From: CAVTJL01 sp963735065
GTDB lineage: Bacteria; Pseudomonadota; Alphaproteobacteria; Geminicoccales; Geminicoccaceae
Direction: 5' to 3'
Length of the DNA stretch: 64,000 nt
Assembly (NCBI GenBank): GCA_963735065.1
Contig: CAVTJL010000001.1
Location: 1,488,001 to 1,552,000, forward strand
Of the stretch, positions 37,361 through 46,436 are shown piece by piece (within the stretch, counting starts at the first letter, position 1; the number at the start of each line of letters is the position of its first letter). Position numbers and translations under genes: made by a program. Under the pieces are notes generated by a model. That model made no database searches and was not told the DNA's origin. It worked only from the letters and a program-made list of their open reading frames with translations.

Positions 37361-37786
37361 ATGTCCGACACGATCTACAACGACGCCATCCTCGCCGAGG
37401 CCAAGGCCAAGGTCGGCGCGGGCGAGCTGCCCGACCCCGATGTCCGCCTCCGCCGCGACAATCCCCTGTGCGGCGATCGTGTGACGCTCGATCTCGGCCT
37501 CGAGGACGGGCACGTGGCGTCCGTCGCTCACAAGACACGAGGATGCCTCCTGACCCAGGCGGCGGCCTCAATCCTCGCCCGCCACGCAGTCGGCGCGGAC
37601 CTCGAGAAGGCACGTAAGGTCAAGGCCGAGATCGAGGCCCTCCTGGCGGGCAGGGACAGCATGCCGTCCTGGCCGGAGCTCGCGATGTTCGAGCCGGTGC
37701 GCGCCGTCCGCAGCCGCCACGAATGCGTGCTTCTTCCTTTCGAGGCCCTGGAGGAGGCGCTGGCGGGGGCTTCCGGGGCGAGCTGA
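37361..37786 (+). CDS. SufU-like Fe-S scaffold or sulfur acceptor
   Basis: The 141-residue product has the three conserved cysteines of the SufU/NifU N-terminal fold: RRDNPLCGDRVTLDL, KTRGCLLTQAAASIL and SRHECVLLPFEALEEAL. In SufU these bind zinc and accept sulfur from SufS; in IscU-type scaffolds they hold Fe-S clusters. It directly follows the desulfurase gene (51 bp). Length agrees with the family. Confidence 0.85.
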   Translation: MSDTIYNDAILAEAKAKVGAGELPDPDVRLRRDNPLCGDRVTLDLGLEDGHVASVAHKTRGCLLTQAAASILARHAVGADLEKARKVKAEIEALLAGRDSMPSWPELAMFEPVRAVRSRHECVLLPFEALEEALAGASGAS

Positions 37787-37797
37787 GGACCGTTCCC

Positions 37798-38421
37798 TTG
37801 TGGATCCGCGACATCTCGCAGCCGCTGCGTCCCGGGATCCCCGTCTATCCGGGCGATACGCCGTACGCGGCTGACTGGACGGCGCGGATCGGCGAGGAAT
37901 CGCCGGTCAATGTCGGCGCCGTCTCGATGACGACACACTGCGGCACGCATCTCGACGCCCCGCTGCACTACGACCCGGCCGGCGCCCCGATCGACGGGCT
38001 GGACCTGTCGCTGCTCGTCGGGCCTTGCTGCGTCCTGGATCTCCGTCACTGTTCCGGCACCGTTACCGCGGCGATGCTTCCCGAAGGCGGGCTGTTGCCG
38101 AGGGTCCTGCTGCGCTCCCGCGACGGCGCCGCGATCGAGCGCTGGAGCCCCGACTACCGTGCCATCGCACCGGAGGCGATGGAGCACCTCGCTGCCGCTG
38201 GGGTCGATCTTGTCGGCATCGACACGCCCTCGGTCGATCCGGCGGACGATGCCACGCTGCCGGCCCACATGACGGCGCGGCGGCTGGGCCTGCTGCTGCT
38301 CGAGGGCCTCGTGCTCGACGACGTGCCGACCGGCGCCTACGAGCTGATCGCTCTGCCGCTGCGCCTCACGGGCATGGACGCCTCGCCGGTACGGGCGATC
38401 TTGAGAGAGCTGCCCCGGTAG
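37798..38421 (+). CDS. kynB: Kynurenine formamidase (KynB-like)
   Basis: The 207-residue protein belongs to the cyclase/KynB family. The metal and catalytic motif HCGTHLDAPLHY is near residue 45, with RDISQPLRPGIPVYPGDTPY at the start, LVGIDTPSVDPADD and YELIALPLRLTGMDASPVRA near the end. KynB hydrolyses N-formylkynurenine in tryptophan breakdown. No kynU or tdo gene is nearby, so the role is inferred from sequence. The start is TTG 37798, with GAGGA eight bases before it, 12 bases after the scaffold stop. Confidence 0.85.
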   Translation: MWIRDISQPLRPGIPVYPGDTPYAADWTARIGEESPVNVGAVSMTTHCGTHLDAPLHYDPAGAPIDGLDLSLLVGPCCVLDLRHCSGTVTAAMLPEGGLLPRVLLRSRDGAAIERWSPDYRAIAPEAMEHLAAAGVDLVGIDTPSVDPADDATLPAHMTARRLGLLLLEGLVLDDVPTGAYELIALPLRLTGMDASPVRAILRELPR

Positions 38422-38449
38422 GTGGGCAACGCCTGGCCGGTGCCTCCCA

Positions 38450-38466
38450 AGCCCGAGGGTCGGGCT
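38450..38466 (+). terminator. Hairpin after kynB
   Basis: AGCCCGA (38450-38456) pairs with TCGGGCT (38460-38466) over a GGG loop, 29 bases after the stop. The following sequence is not T-rich. Confidence 0.4.
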
Positions 38467-38953
38467 CATTGCCGCTCTGCCGGCGGCCCGACGCCCTCGA
38501 TCGACTAGCGACGTCGCAGGAGTTGAGGGCGCGGCTGGAGGGGACCGCCGGGGTGTCGGGCGGGCACAGCTCGTCGCGCGGCCGCCGACGCCCGCCGGCG
38601 GGAACCGGCACACACAGTGGCCGTTCTGTGTCGCGTTGGCGGTCCCACGGAGCTCGCGGCGGATGTGCGGCGCTGGACGCTTCGGGCATGACCTTCATCC
38701 TTTTCACACGGCCGATTGCGGCATCTCGGCCCCCGGAGCGCCGCCTGGTGGGGCAGGGCTTGGGCCGGAACCTCGGTCGGCTGGCGGAGAACCTTGTCAG
38801 TCTTGACATGCTCGGCCGAAGCGTCGTCAGGCAGATTGCTATTGCGATCGCTTCAGGTTAGCGTCATCATTTAAGGATAGAAATAAGCTGCTCGACGGCC
38901 CGTGCTCTTGCCCCATGGGACACGCCCCAGCTCAAACCCGGAGGAGATCGAGG
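38467..38953. other. 487-bp gap after kynB
   Basis: No convincing gene. The last 100 bases are AT-richer and may hold the promoter of the next gene; a TTGACA at 38803-38808 lacks a good -10 partner. Confidence 0.45.
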
Positions 38954-39307
38954 GTGCAAAAGCCCATATTGTGCTTCGATCTAGGGAGCCTTCTCGATGG
39001 CTCGGAGGGCGCCGACCCTGAACGGGAGGCCCGTCCTGCCCCGCCTGCACAGGAGATGCTCGCCGCCATCCCCGAGGCGCTGAAAGCCTATCGGGTTGTC
39101 ATCCTGCCCGGCAGGAGAAACTCAGATCGTGACCTCGATCAGCTTCGCCGGCGGGTGCGCTCGCATCTCTGCGATCGCTACGGCCTACAGCGTGGCTATC
39201 TGATGTTCACGCTGCTGCAGTTCTCTACCCGGAGACGGCTGAGCCCCTCCGCGCGGCGGGCACATCGCTTCGGACCAGCCGAGGCGCTGGGCGCCGTGCC
39301 CGCCTAG
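38954..39307 (+). CDS. Small HAD-like protein with altered nucleophile motif
   Basis: GTG 38954 has GGAGGAG (38940-38946) seven bases upstream, better than ATG 38915. The 117-residue product begins QKPILCFDLGSLLDGSEG and has EALKAYRVVILPGRRNSDRD, resembling the first two motifs of HAD-fold proteins. The usual DxDGT pattern is DLGSL here, so the second Asp needed for phosphatase activity is missing. No third or fourth motif is clear. Probably a non-catalytic relative or an unrelated protein. It converges on the YaiI gene with 4 bp of overlap. Confidence 0.5.
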   Translation: MQKPILCFDLGSLLDGSEGADPEREARPAPPAQEMLAAIPEALKAYRVVILPGRRNSDRDLDQLRRRVRSHLCDRYGLQRGYLMFTLLQFSTRRRLSPSARRAHRFGPAEALGAVPA

Positions 39308-39759
39308 CGACCGGTCCGGCGGATGGCCTGAATGGCCGTGTCGAGGGCGGAGAGGAAGCGCGAGCGATCCTGCTTGGCGAACGGCCGGCCACCTCCACGA
39401 ATCTCGCCCGTCTCCCTGAGGACGGTCAGGAGGTTGCGCGTCGCGAGGTCGCTCCCGATCGAGCTTTCGGTGAACGGTCGGCCGTTGGGTGCGATGACCC
39501 TTGCGCCTCGCTTCACGCAGCGGTCCGCCAGCGGCACGTCCGTCGTCACCGCGATGTCGCCGGTGCCGATGCGCTCGGCGATCCAGTCGTCTGCCCGATC
39601 GAGGCCCTCGGTGACGATCACCCGCTCGATCAACGGTGAGGTCGGCACCCTCAGCCAGTCGTTCGCCACGACATAGACCTTGAGCCCATAGCGGCCGGCG
39701 ACCCGGTAGATCTCATCCTTGACCGGGCAGGCATCGGCATCGACGAAGATCTCGAGCAA
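39304..39759 (-). CDS. YaiI/YqxD family protein (DUF188)
   Basis: The 151-residue protein begins with the family signature LEIFVDADACPVKDEIYRVA, followed by VVANDWLRVP and TTDVPLADRCVKRGARVIAP. These acidic residues suggest a PIN-like nuclease fold, but activity is not established. TTG 39759 follows AGGAGG with four bases between; no ATG suits. It is probably the last gene of a unit with the phosphatase and UbiD genes. Confidence 0.88.
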   Translation of the reverse strand: MLEIFVDADACPVKDEIYRVAGRYGLKVYVVANDWLRVPTSPLIERVIVTEGLDRADDWIAERIGTGDIAVTTDVPLADRCVKRGARVIAPNGRPFTESSIGSDLATRNLLTVLRETGEIRGGGRPFAKQDRSRFLSALDTAIQAIRRTGR

Positions 39760-39770
39760 GCGACCTCCTC

Positions 39771-40586
39771 TCAGATGGGCTGGGCGCGGCGCTCGACATG
39801 AGCCGCGCGCGCCGGAGCCAGCGCCTCCAGCATGGCCGCGTGCAGCGGTGCCGGCGCCACGAGAAGGCCGTCGTGGCGCGGCTCGGGTCGATTGAGGGCG
39901 ATCGGCTCGCCGTTCGCGTCGGTCGTCCGGATGCCCGCCTCGTCGAGCATCAGCACGGCGGCGGCGATGTCCCAGTCGTGACTGCGGCGCCAGGAGAGGT
40001 AGCCCGCGAAGCGGCCGGCCGCGACCAGAGCCAGCTTGTAGGCGAGCGAGCCTATGGTGCAGACCTCTGCCATCGGCAGCATCGCCTTGAAGTTCCGACG
40101 CCGGTTCTCGGTGCTGCTGCAGAGGATGCGTGCCCCCTCGAGCGTGCCCTGGCTGCTGCCGGTGACCCGGGTGCCGTTGAGGAAGGTGCCCATGCCGCGG
40201 GCCGACTCGAAGAGCTCCCCGGTAGCCGGATTGAGGATGAGGCCCAGCTCGGGACGGCTCGCCTCGAGAAGAGCCACGCTGATCGTGAACTCGGGCAGGC
40301 CCGCGGCGAAGGAGCGGGTGCCGTCGATAGGGTCGACGATCCAGACCCACGCGCGCTCGAGCCGCAGGCGATCGTCCGGTGTCTCCTCCGACAGCCACGC
40401 GGCCTCCGGAAGCAGCGCCGAGAGCGCCTGCTTCAGGTAGCGATCGACCGCGAGATCGGCGTCGGTGACGATCTGGCCCGGCGCCTTCTCCCAGCGATCG
40501 TAGCCGCTCCGGAAGTAGCGCATGGCAAGCCGGCCGGCCTCCTGGACCGCCGCTCGGGTGCCGCCGAGCAGAGGTGCGCCGATCAC
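39771..40586 (-). CDS. Inositol monophosphatase/CysQ family phosphatase
   Basis: The 271-residue protein has the metal-binding motifs of the family: AWLSEETPDD near residue 70, VWIVDPIDGTRSFAAGLPEF near residue 90 and SHDWDIAAAVLMLDEAG near residue 210. Substrates in the family are inositol monophosphate, 3'-phosphoadenosine 5'-phosphate (CysQ) or similar. GTG 40586 overlaps the UbiD stop by four bases (GTGA), so the two are coupled. Confidence 0.87.
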   Translation of the reverse strand: MIGAPLLGGTRAAVQEAGRLAMRYFRSGYDRWEKAPGQIVTDADLAVDRYLKQALSALLPEAAWLSEETPDDRLRLERAWVWIVDPIDGTRSFAAGLPEFTISVALLEASRPELGLILNPATGELFESARGMGTFLNGTRVTGSSQGTLEGARILCSSTENRRRNFKAMLPMAEVCTIGSLAYKLALVAAGRFAGYLSWRRSHDWDIAAAVLMLDEAGIRTTDANGEPIALNRPEPRHDGLLVAPAPLHAAMLEALAPARAAHVERRAQPI

Positions 40587-42097
40587 GATCGTTCGCCCCC
40601 GTCGGCGGGCCAGATCGGCCGACCACTGCCCGGCAGCCCGTACTCGGTCCAGCGCGTCGTCACCCGCTCGATGATCTCCGCGCTCATCCGGAGCTTGCGC
40701 CCCCACTCGCGTCTGGTCTCGGGCGGCCATTTGTCGGTGGCGTCGATGCCGAGCTTGCCGCCGAGGCCGGCATCCGGTGAGGCGAAGTCCAGATAGTCGA
40801 TGGGCGTGCCCTCGATCACCACGAGGTCGCGCCCGGGATCGACCCGCGTGCTGATCGCCCAGACCACGTCGGTCCAGCTGCGGGCATCGATGTCGTCGTC
40901 CACGACGATCACGAGCTTCGTGTACATGAACTGGCGAAGATAGGACCACACACCCATCATCACACGGCGTGCGTGGCCCGGGTAGGCCTTCCTGATCGAG
41001 ACGACGGCGATGCGATAGGAGCAGCCCTCGGGCGGCAGCCAGAAGTCGACGACCTCGGGGAACTGCTGCTGGAAGAGCGGGAGGAAGACGTCGTTCAGGG
41101 CCTCGCCCAGCACCGAGGGCTCGTCGGGCGGCCGACCGGTGAAGGTCGAGAGATAGATGGGCTGGCTGCGCCGGGTGATGGCGCTGATGGTGAACACCGG
41201 GAAACGCTCGACCGAGTTGTAGTAGCCCGTGTGGTCGCCATAGGGGCCCTCGTCGCCCATCTCGTCGAGGCTGACATGACCCTCGAGGACGATCTCGGCC
41301 GTGGCCGGCACCTTGAGTGGCACGCTCACGCAGTCGACCAGCTCGACCCGCTTGCCCCGGAGAAGGCCGGCGAACTGGTACTCGGACATGGTGTCGGGCA
41401 CGGGCGTCACCGCGGCCAGCGTGGTGCCGGGGTCGGCGCCGATCACGGCCGCCGCCGGCAGCGGCTCGCTGCGCTCGCGCTTCCAGCGCCGGTGATGCTG
41501 GGCACCGCCCCGGTGGCGGAGCCAGCGCATCAGCGTCCGGTTCTTGCCGAGCACCTGCATCCTGTAGATGCCGAGGTTGAAGGCGTCCTCGCGGCTCTTC
41601 CCCGGTCCTTTGGTCACGACGAGTGGCCAGGTGATCAGGGGAGCGGGCTCCCCCGGCCAGCAGCCCTGGATCGGGAGCTGCCCGAGGTCGATCTGCTCGC
41701 CCCGCAGCACGACCTCCTGCGCCGGCCCCCGGCTCACCGTCTTGGGCTTCATCGAAAGCGCCGCCTTCATCAGCGGCAGCATCTCGACGGCCTCGCTGAA
41801 GCTTTCGGGCGGCTGGGGCTGCTTGAAGAAGGCCAGCATCTCGCCCAGCGCCCTGAGCTCGGACGGCTCCCGCCCCATGCCCCAGGCGACGCGTTCGACC
41901 GTGCCGAAGAGGTTGGTCAAAAGCGGCATGCCGAAGCCCCGAACATTCTCGAAGAGCACCGCCGGCCCCTTCTCCGCCAGAAGTCGGGTGTGGATCTCGG
42001 TGATCTCGAGCTCGGCCGAGACCGGCGCCTTCACGCGCACCAGCCGGCCGCGCGCCTCGAGATGGGCGATGAAGGAGCGTAGGGAATTGAAGGGCAC
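40583..42097 (-). CDS. ubiD: UbiD family decarboxylase
   Basis: The 504-residue protein has the UbiD prenylated-FMN decarboxylase pattern: FNSLRSFIAHLEARGRLVRV, LITWPLVVTKGP, YQFAGLLRGKRVELVDCVSV and DEMGDEGPYGDHTGYYNSVE, which holds catalytic acidic residues. In ubiquinone synthesis UbiD removes the carboxylate of 3-octaprenyl-4-hydroxybenzoate. UbiX, which makes the cofactor, is not adjacent. Length fits UbiD proper, but aromatic-acid decarboxylases of the same family cannot be excluded. Confidence 0.88.
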   Translation of the reverse strand: MPFNSLRSFIAHLEARGRLVRVKAPVSAELEITEIHTRLLAEKGPAVLFENVRGFGMPLLTNLFGTVERVAWGMGREPSELRALGEMLAFFKQPQPPESFSEAVEMLPLMKAALSMKPKTVSRGPAQEVVLRGEQIDLGQLPIQGCWPGEPAPLITWPLVVTKGPGKSREDAFNLGIYRMQVLGKNRTLMRWLRHRGGAQHHRRWKRERSEPLPAAAVIGADPGTTLAAVTPVPDTMSEYQFAGLLRGKRVELVDCVSVPLKVPATAEIVLEGHVSLDEMGDEGPYGDHTGYYNSVERFPVFTISAITRRSQPIYLSTFTGRPPDEPSVLGEALNDVFLPLFQQQFPEVVDFWLPPEGCSYRIAVVSIRKAYPGHARRVMMGVWSYLRQFMYTKLVIVVDDDIDARSWTDVVWAISTRVDPGRDLVVIEGTPIDYLDFASPDAGLGGKLGIDATDKWPPETRREWGRKLRMSAEIIERVTTRWTEYGLPGSGRPIWPADGGERS

Positions 42098-42287
42098 GGG
42101 ATCGGCCTCTATGGAAAGCGGCTGTCGGCGCCAACCTGATGCGCCGGACCCCTACCGGCAAGGGCCCCCATCGCCGCCGCCTGTCGCGGGCGTCACGGTC
42201 GTTCCGACCCGCACCCGCCGCCCTCGCGCCTGCCGGCGGGGGCCATGGGCGCCGAGGTCACCTGCAACCCTGCGGCGAGCGAGGCCC
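42098..42287. other. 190-bp gap upstream of ubiD
   Basis: No supported gene. It should hold the promoter of the ubiD unit and the end of the thioredoxin-fold gene. Confidence 0.4.
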
Positions 42288-42842
42288 TCAGGCCACAGGT
42301 TTCCACTTGATCGAGCAGCCCATCGAGGCGAGCTGCTCGGCCGGGCCGTGGCCGGTTCTGGCGACGAGCCGCATCGCCTCGACCAGCTCGCGGCGGGCAT
42401 CGGGAACCAGGGTCGTCCGCGAGGCGTCGAGGCGGCCGCGATACTGAAGGCCCAGATCGGCATTGTAGCCGAAGAAGTCGGGCGTGCAGACGGCGCCGTA
42501 GGCGCGCGCCACCTCCTGTGTCGCGTCGTGCAGGTAAGGGAAAGGAAAGTCGTTGGCGGTGGCGAAGCGTGCCATGCTCTCGAAGCTGTCGGCCGGATAG
42601 GCTTGGGCGTCGTTGGAGCAGATCGCGACCATGGCGATGCCGTCCGCCGCCAGCTCGCGGGCGTCCGCGACGAGCCGCCCGACGATCGCCTTCACATAGG
42701 GACAGTGGTTGCAGATGAAGGCGACGACGGTGCCCCTCGCACCCCTGACGTCGGCCAGGCGGTAGTGCCGGCCATCGGTCCCGGGCAGCTCGAAATCCGG
42801 AGCTGGCGTGCCGAATGCGCAGATCGGCGGCGTCGCTGCCAT
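42288..42842 (-). CDS. Thioredoxin-fold protein, AhpC/TSA-like
   Basis: The 184-residue protein has a CxxC site, FICNHCPYVKAIVGRLVADA near residue 43, in a thioredoxin fold (APDFELPGTDGRHYRLADV and GTVVAFICN). IAMVAICSNDAQAYPADSFE and AVCTPDFFGYNADL follow. Such proteins are widespread as thioredoxin-family proteins of unknown partner. No signal peptide, so it is probably cytoplasmic. Starts at ATG 42842 and is divergent from the UMF1 transporter. Confidence 0.87.
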   Translation of the reverse strand: MAATPPICAFGTPAPDFELPGTDGRHYRLADVRGARGTVVAFICNHCPYVKAIVGRLVADARELAADGIAMVAICSNDAQAYPADSFESMARFATANDFPFPYLHDATQEVARAYGAVCTPDFFGYNADLGLQYRGRLDASRTTLVPDARRELVEAMRLVARTGHGPAEQLASMGCSIKWKPVA

Positions 42843-42970
42843 CGGGAGCCTCCCCTGCTCAAGGTTGCGGAAAAGCCGATCGAGCTTGCGGAACAGGGCA
42901 CAGCTCGGCTACCCGCGGACGGTAGCCTGCCACATTGGGGCGCTATCCGTCCGATGCAAGCTCTCGCGGC

Positions 42971-44362
42971 ATGAGGCACTCCCCGCCGCCGGCCGGCTAT
43001 GCCAGCGCCGGTCGGCTCCTCGCCTGGGCCTCTTGGGACTGGGCATGCTCACCCTTCTTCTCGGTCATCATCACCTTCGTCTTCGCCACCTATGTGACCA
43101 AGGCCGTGGCGCCAGACGCGATCGCCGGCACGGCCGCCTGGGGCTTCACGATGACGGCGAGCGCGCTCGCGATCGCCGTCTTGAGCCCGATCCTGGGTGC
43201 TCTCGCCGACGCGGTGGGCAGGCGCAAGCCGTGGCTCGGCACGCTCACGCTGATCGGTGCCGCCGCCTCGGCCCTTCTCTGGCTCGTGACGCCCGAGCCG
43301 AGCCGCCTGATGCTGGCGCTCGGGCTCGTCTTCCTCGGCAACCTCGCGCTCGAGACGGCGCAGACCTTCTACAACGCCATGCTGCCGGATTTGGCCGAGC
43401 CCCGACGTCTGGGGCAGTGGTCGGGCTGGGGCTGGGGGCTCGGCTACTTGGCCGGCATCGTCGTTCTCGTGCTCCTGCTCTATGGCCTGATCCTGCCCAA
43501 GCCGCCCCCCTTCGGGCTGGATGCCGAGACGAGCCAGCAGGTGCGCCTGGCGGGGCCGGTGGTGGCGCTCTGGCTCCTGGTCTTCAGCCTGCCGCTCTTC
43601 CTCCTCGTGCCGGACCGGCCGCGGATCGTACGGGCGCCGGGATCGGCGATCCGCGCCGGCGTCATGGCGCTTCGGGGCAGCATCACGCGGCTCGCCCGGC
43701 TCGACGACACGAGCCGGTTTCTCGTGGCCCGCATGATCTACAATGACGGGCTCAACACGCTCTTCGCCTTCGGCGGCATCTATGCGGCCGGGACCTTCGG
43801 CCTCGGTGTCGCCGAGGTGATCGAGCTCGGGATCGCCCTCAACATCTCGGCCGGCCTCGGCGCCTTCGCGATGGGCCGGCTCGACGACCGGTTCGGGCCC
43901 AAGCGCGTGATCCTGGCAGCGCTGCTGGGCCTGCTGCTGGCCGGAGCGATGGCGCTTGTCGCCACCGACCGAGCGGTCTTCTGGGCCGCCGCGGTGGCGC
44001 TCGGCCTCTTCGTTGGGCCCGCGCAGGCCTCCAGCCGCTCGCTGATGGCGCGTCTCGCCCGTCCCGACGAGCGGGCCCAGATGTTCGGCATCTATGCGCT
44101 GAGTGGCAAGATCACGGCCTTTCTCGGCCCCTTCCTGCTCGGCATCGTCACCGTATGGGCCGGGAGCCAGCGGGCCGGCATGGCGGTGATCCTGGTGCTT
44201 CTGGCGATCGGCGGGACGCTGCTGATGGCCGTGAGGGAGCCGCCTCGCGATCCCGGGAGCGACGGTCCCGTCTCCCCGGCTCAGCCCTCAGCCGACGCCG
44301 ATGCTCTGGCGCCGAGCCAGGTGTCCAGCGCGGCCGAATCCATCGGCGGGGCGAGGAAGTAG
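42971..44362 (+). CDS. UMF1-type major facilitator transporter
   Basis: The 463-residue protein has about twelve membrane helices and the pattern LAWASWDWACSPFFSVIITF near the start, which marks the UMF1/ATG22-like group. The loop DAVGRRKPWLG and MLPDLAEPRRLGQWSGWGWG are also typical. Substrates are unknown, though fungal relatives export amino acids. ATG 42971. The last 27 codons are antisense to the end of the GGDEF gene (82 bp overlap). Confidence 0.85.
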   Translation: MRHSPPPAGYASAGRLLAWASWDWACSPFFSVIITFVFATYVTKAVAPDAIAGTAAWGFTMTASALAIAVLSPILGALADAVGRRKPWLGTLTLIGAAASALLWLVTPEPSRLMLALGLVFLGNLALETAQTFYNAMLPDLAEPRRLGQWSGWGWGLGYLAGIVVLVLLLYGLILPKPPPFGLDAETSQQVRLAGPVVALWLLVFSLPLFLLVPDRPRIVRAPGSAIRAGVMALRGSITRLARLDDTSRFLVARMIYNDGLNTLFAFGGIYAAGTFGLGVAEVIELGIALNISAGLGAFAMGRLDDRFGPKRVILAALLGLLLAGAMALVATDRAVFWAAAVALGLFVGPAQASSRSLMARLARPDERAQMFGIYALSGKITAFLGPFLLGIVTVWAGSQRAGMAVILVLLAIGGTLLMAVREPPRDPGSDGPVSPAQPSADADALAPSQVSSAAESIGGARK

Positions 44363-46311
44363 CCCTGCAGGTGGTCGCAGCGCAGGGTCGCGAGCCAGTC
44401 CGCAGCCTCCGGGCCGTCGATCCCCATGCCGACGACGCGCAGGCCAAGACCGTGTGCTAGGCTGACGATCGAGCGCACGATCACGGCGGCGCTCCTGTCC
44501 TCGGTGGTGCGGGCGATGAGCGAGCGGTCGATCTTCAGCTCGCTGAGCGGTAGACGCCTTAGATGGATCAGCGGTGAGAAGCCCGTGCCGAACCCGTCGA
44601 GCGACAGCTCGCAGCCCATCGCGGCGATCGCCTCGAGCTGAGGCAGGGTCGTCTCGAGCCCGCTCGTGACGTCATCCTCGGCGAGCTCGAGCACGAGGTC
44701 GCCGGGACGCGCCTCCCAGTTGTCCAGCGCCAGCCGCAGCATCTTCGGCGCGCCCGGCTCCCTGAGCCAGCCCGCCGCGAGGTTGACCGAGACCGGGACG
44801 TCGAGCCCGGCGAGGCGCCAGCTGCGCTGCTCCTTGAGGGCGGCGTTGAGCGTCCAGAGCGCCAGCTGGTCGGCCAGGCCGGTTCGCTCGGCCAGGGCCA
44901 GGAAGTCCTTGGGCTCGAGCAGCCCGAGCTCCGGATGGGCCCAACGGACCAGCACCTCGACCCCGACGACGCGGCGGCCCGCCGCGGCGAGCTTGGGCTG
45001 CAAAAGAAGAATGAGCTCCTCGCGCTCGATGGCGCCCCGGAGCTCGCGCTGTAGCACGAGGCGGCGGTGGTAGGCGCTGGGCTCCTCCTCGTCGAACACG
45101 ACGAAGCCCAGCCCCTCGCGCTTGGCCTTGTACATGGCGCTGTCGGCCGACTGGAGCAGGGCCTCGAGCTCCATGCCGTGATCGGGGGAGACGGCGACGC
45201 CGATGCTGACCCCGATCTCCAGCCGCATGCCCTCGACCAGGAAGGGCTTGGCGAGCTGCTCGACAAGGCGCTCCGCCACCTGGCAGGCGATGTCGCGCGG
45301 CGTCGGTGCCGGCAGCAGCACGGCAAACTCGTCGCCACCGAGCCGGGCGAGGGTGTCGCTGCGGCGCAGTGGCGTCGCCAGCCGAGGACCGAGCTCACGC
45401 AGCAGCAGGTCGCCGACGTGATGGCCGAGCGTGTCGTTGACCTCCTTGAAGCGGTCGAGATCGAGGATCATCAGGGCCAGCGGCTCGCTGCTGCGCTCGG
45501 CGGCGCGCAGCGCCTGCCGCAGCCGATCGTGAAGCAGCAGCCGGTTCGGCAGCTCGGTCAGGGCGTCGTGAAGTGCCAGCCGCTCCAGCGACCGCTCCCG
45601 CGCGCGTCGCGAGGAGGCGTCGGTGATCCGGGCGATCGACAGGGCGCGCCCGCCAACGGGGCGACGCGTCACCATGACCTCGCCGGCAAAGCTGCGGCTC
45701 GATTCGTGGTGCACCTCGGTGTCCACCGGGCACTGGTCGGCGAGCATCTCCGCCAGACGCTCGGGGTCGCGCAGGAGCGGCACATAGCGACCCACATCGC
45801 GCCCGAGCAGCGGGTAGCCCAGCAGCGCCACCGCGGCGTCGTTGGCCCAAACGATCTTGCCGCCCGCAACGAATGCCAGATAGGCCTCGCTCAGCCCCTC
45901 GAGGCCGCGCAGGCGACGGTCGCCGCCGCCGGTGGCGCGCTGCTTGAGCCAGCGGTCGAGCCGAAGCCGGCCGAGGAACGGGCTGGCGACGAGCATAACG
46001 CCGGTCGCCACCATCGCCTCGATGGCGACGCCCGTCCGTGTCAGCAGCGGTGTCACGAGCAGCGTCAGCACGCCGGCGCCCAGCACGACGCGCGGCGGCA
46101 CTTCGTAGGAGCGTTTCAGACGCAAAAAGAGGGCCGCCATCGCCGGCACGACGAGAGCGAGCAGCACCCCGCCCAGTGGCAGTGTGCTCGAGGGCGACCC
46201 CTGCCGGCCGAGCATGACGCCAGCGGGCGTCAGCGCCGGCAGCAGCGCAGCGAGCACGCCATAGACGGCGATCACCAGGAGGCCGATGTCGGACGGCAGC
46301 AGACGGTTCAC
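44281..46311 (-). CDS. GGDEF diguanylate cyclase with degenerate EAL domain
   Basis: The 676-residue protein has about four N-terminal membrane helices, a PAS-like section, then a GGDEF domain with intact LGGDEFAVLL near residue 325 and an I-site RRSD five residues before it. The EAL domain (about 430-670) has EVLVRW for EALVRW, ELAEDD, SLDGFGTGFSPL where the second Asp of DDFGTG is Gly, and VGMGID where AEGVE is expected. So c-di-GMP synthesis is likely and hydrolysis doubtful. GTG 46311 has GGAG before it. No partner gene is seen. The end overlaps the convergent transporter. Confidence 0.88.
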   Translation of the reverse strand: MNRLLPSDIGLLVIAVYGVLAALLPALTPAGVMLGRQGSPSSTLPLGGVLLALVVPAMAALFLRLKRSYEVPPRVVLGAGVLTLLVTPLLTRTGVAIEAMVATGVMLVASPFLGRLRLDRWLKQRATGGGDRRLRGLEGLSEAYLAFVAGGKIVWANDAAVALLGYPLLGRDVGRYVPLLRDPERLAEMLADQCPVDTEVHHESSRSFAGEVMVTRRPVGGRALSIARITDASSRRARERSLERLALHDALTELPNRLLLHDRLRQALRAAERSSEPLALMILDLDRFKEVNDTLGHHVGDLLLRELGPRLATPLRRSDTLARLGGDEFAVLLPAPTPRDIACQVAERLVEQLAKPFLVEGMRLEIGVSIGVAVSPDHGMELEALLQSADSAMYKAKREGLGFVVFDEEEPSAYHRRLVLQRELRGAIEREELILLLQPKLAAAGRRVVGVEVLVRWAHPELGLLEPKDFLALAERTGLADQLALWTLNAALKEQRSWRLAGLDVPVSVNLAAGWLREPGAPKMLRLALDNWEARPGDLVLELAEDDVTSGLETTLPQLEAIAAMGCELSLDGFGTGFSPLIHLRRLPLSELKIDRSLIARTTEDRSAAVIVRSIVSLAHGLGLRVVGMGIDGPEAADWLATLRCDHLQGYFLAPPMDSAALDTWLGARASASAEG

Positions 46312-46436
46312 GGTCGCTCCGCGCGAGCGGGCCGGCCGAGGGCGGCCCGGGACGGTCAAGGCGACACCCACGCGGCGGCGCCCGACCCGACCCTATGCGT
46401 CGGAGGTTAAGGGGACGTGAAAGCCGAAGGCTGCGC

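Noticed and set aside
38803..38831. TTGACA before the HAD-like gene as a promoter
   Set aside because: No acceptable -10 box at 16-18 bases.
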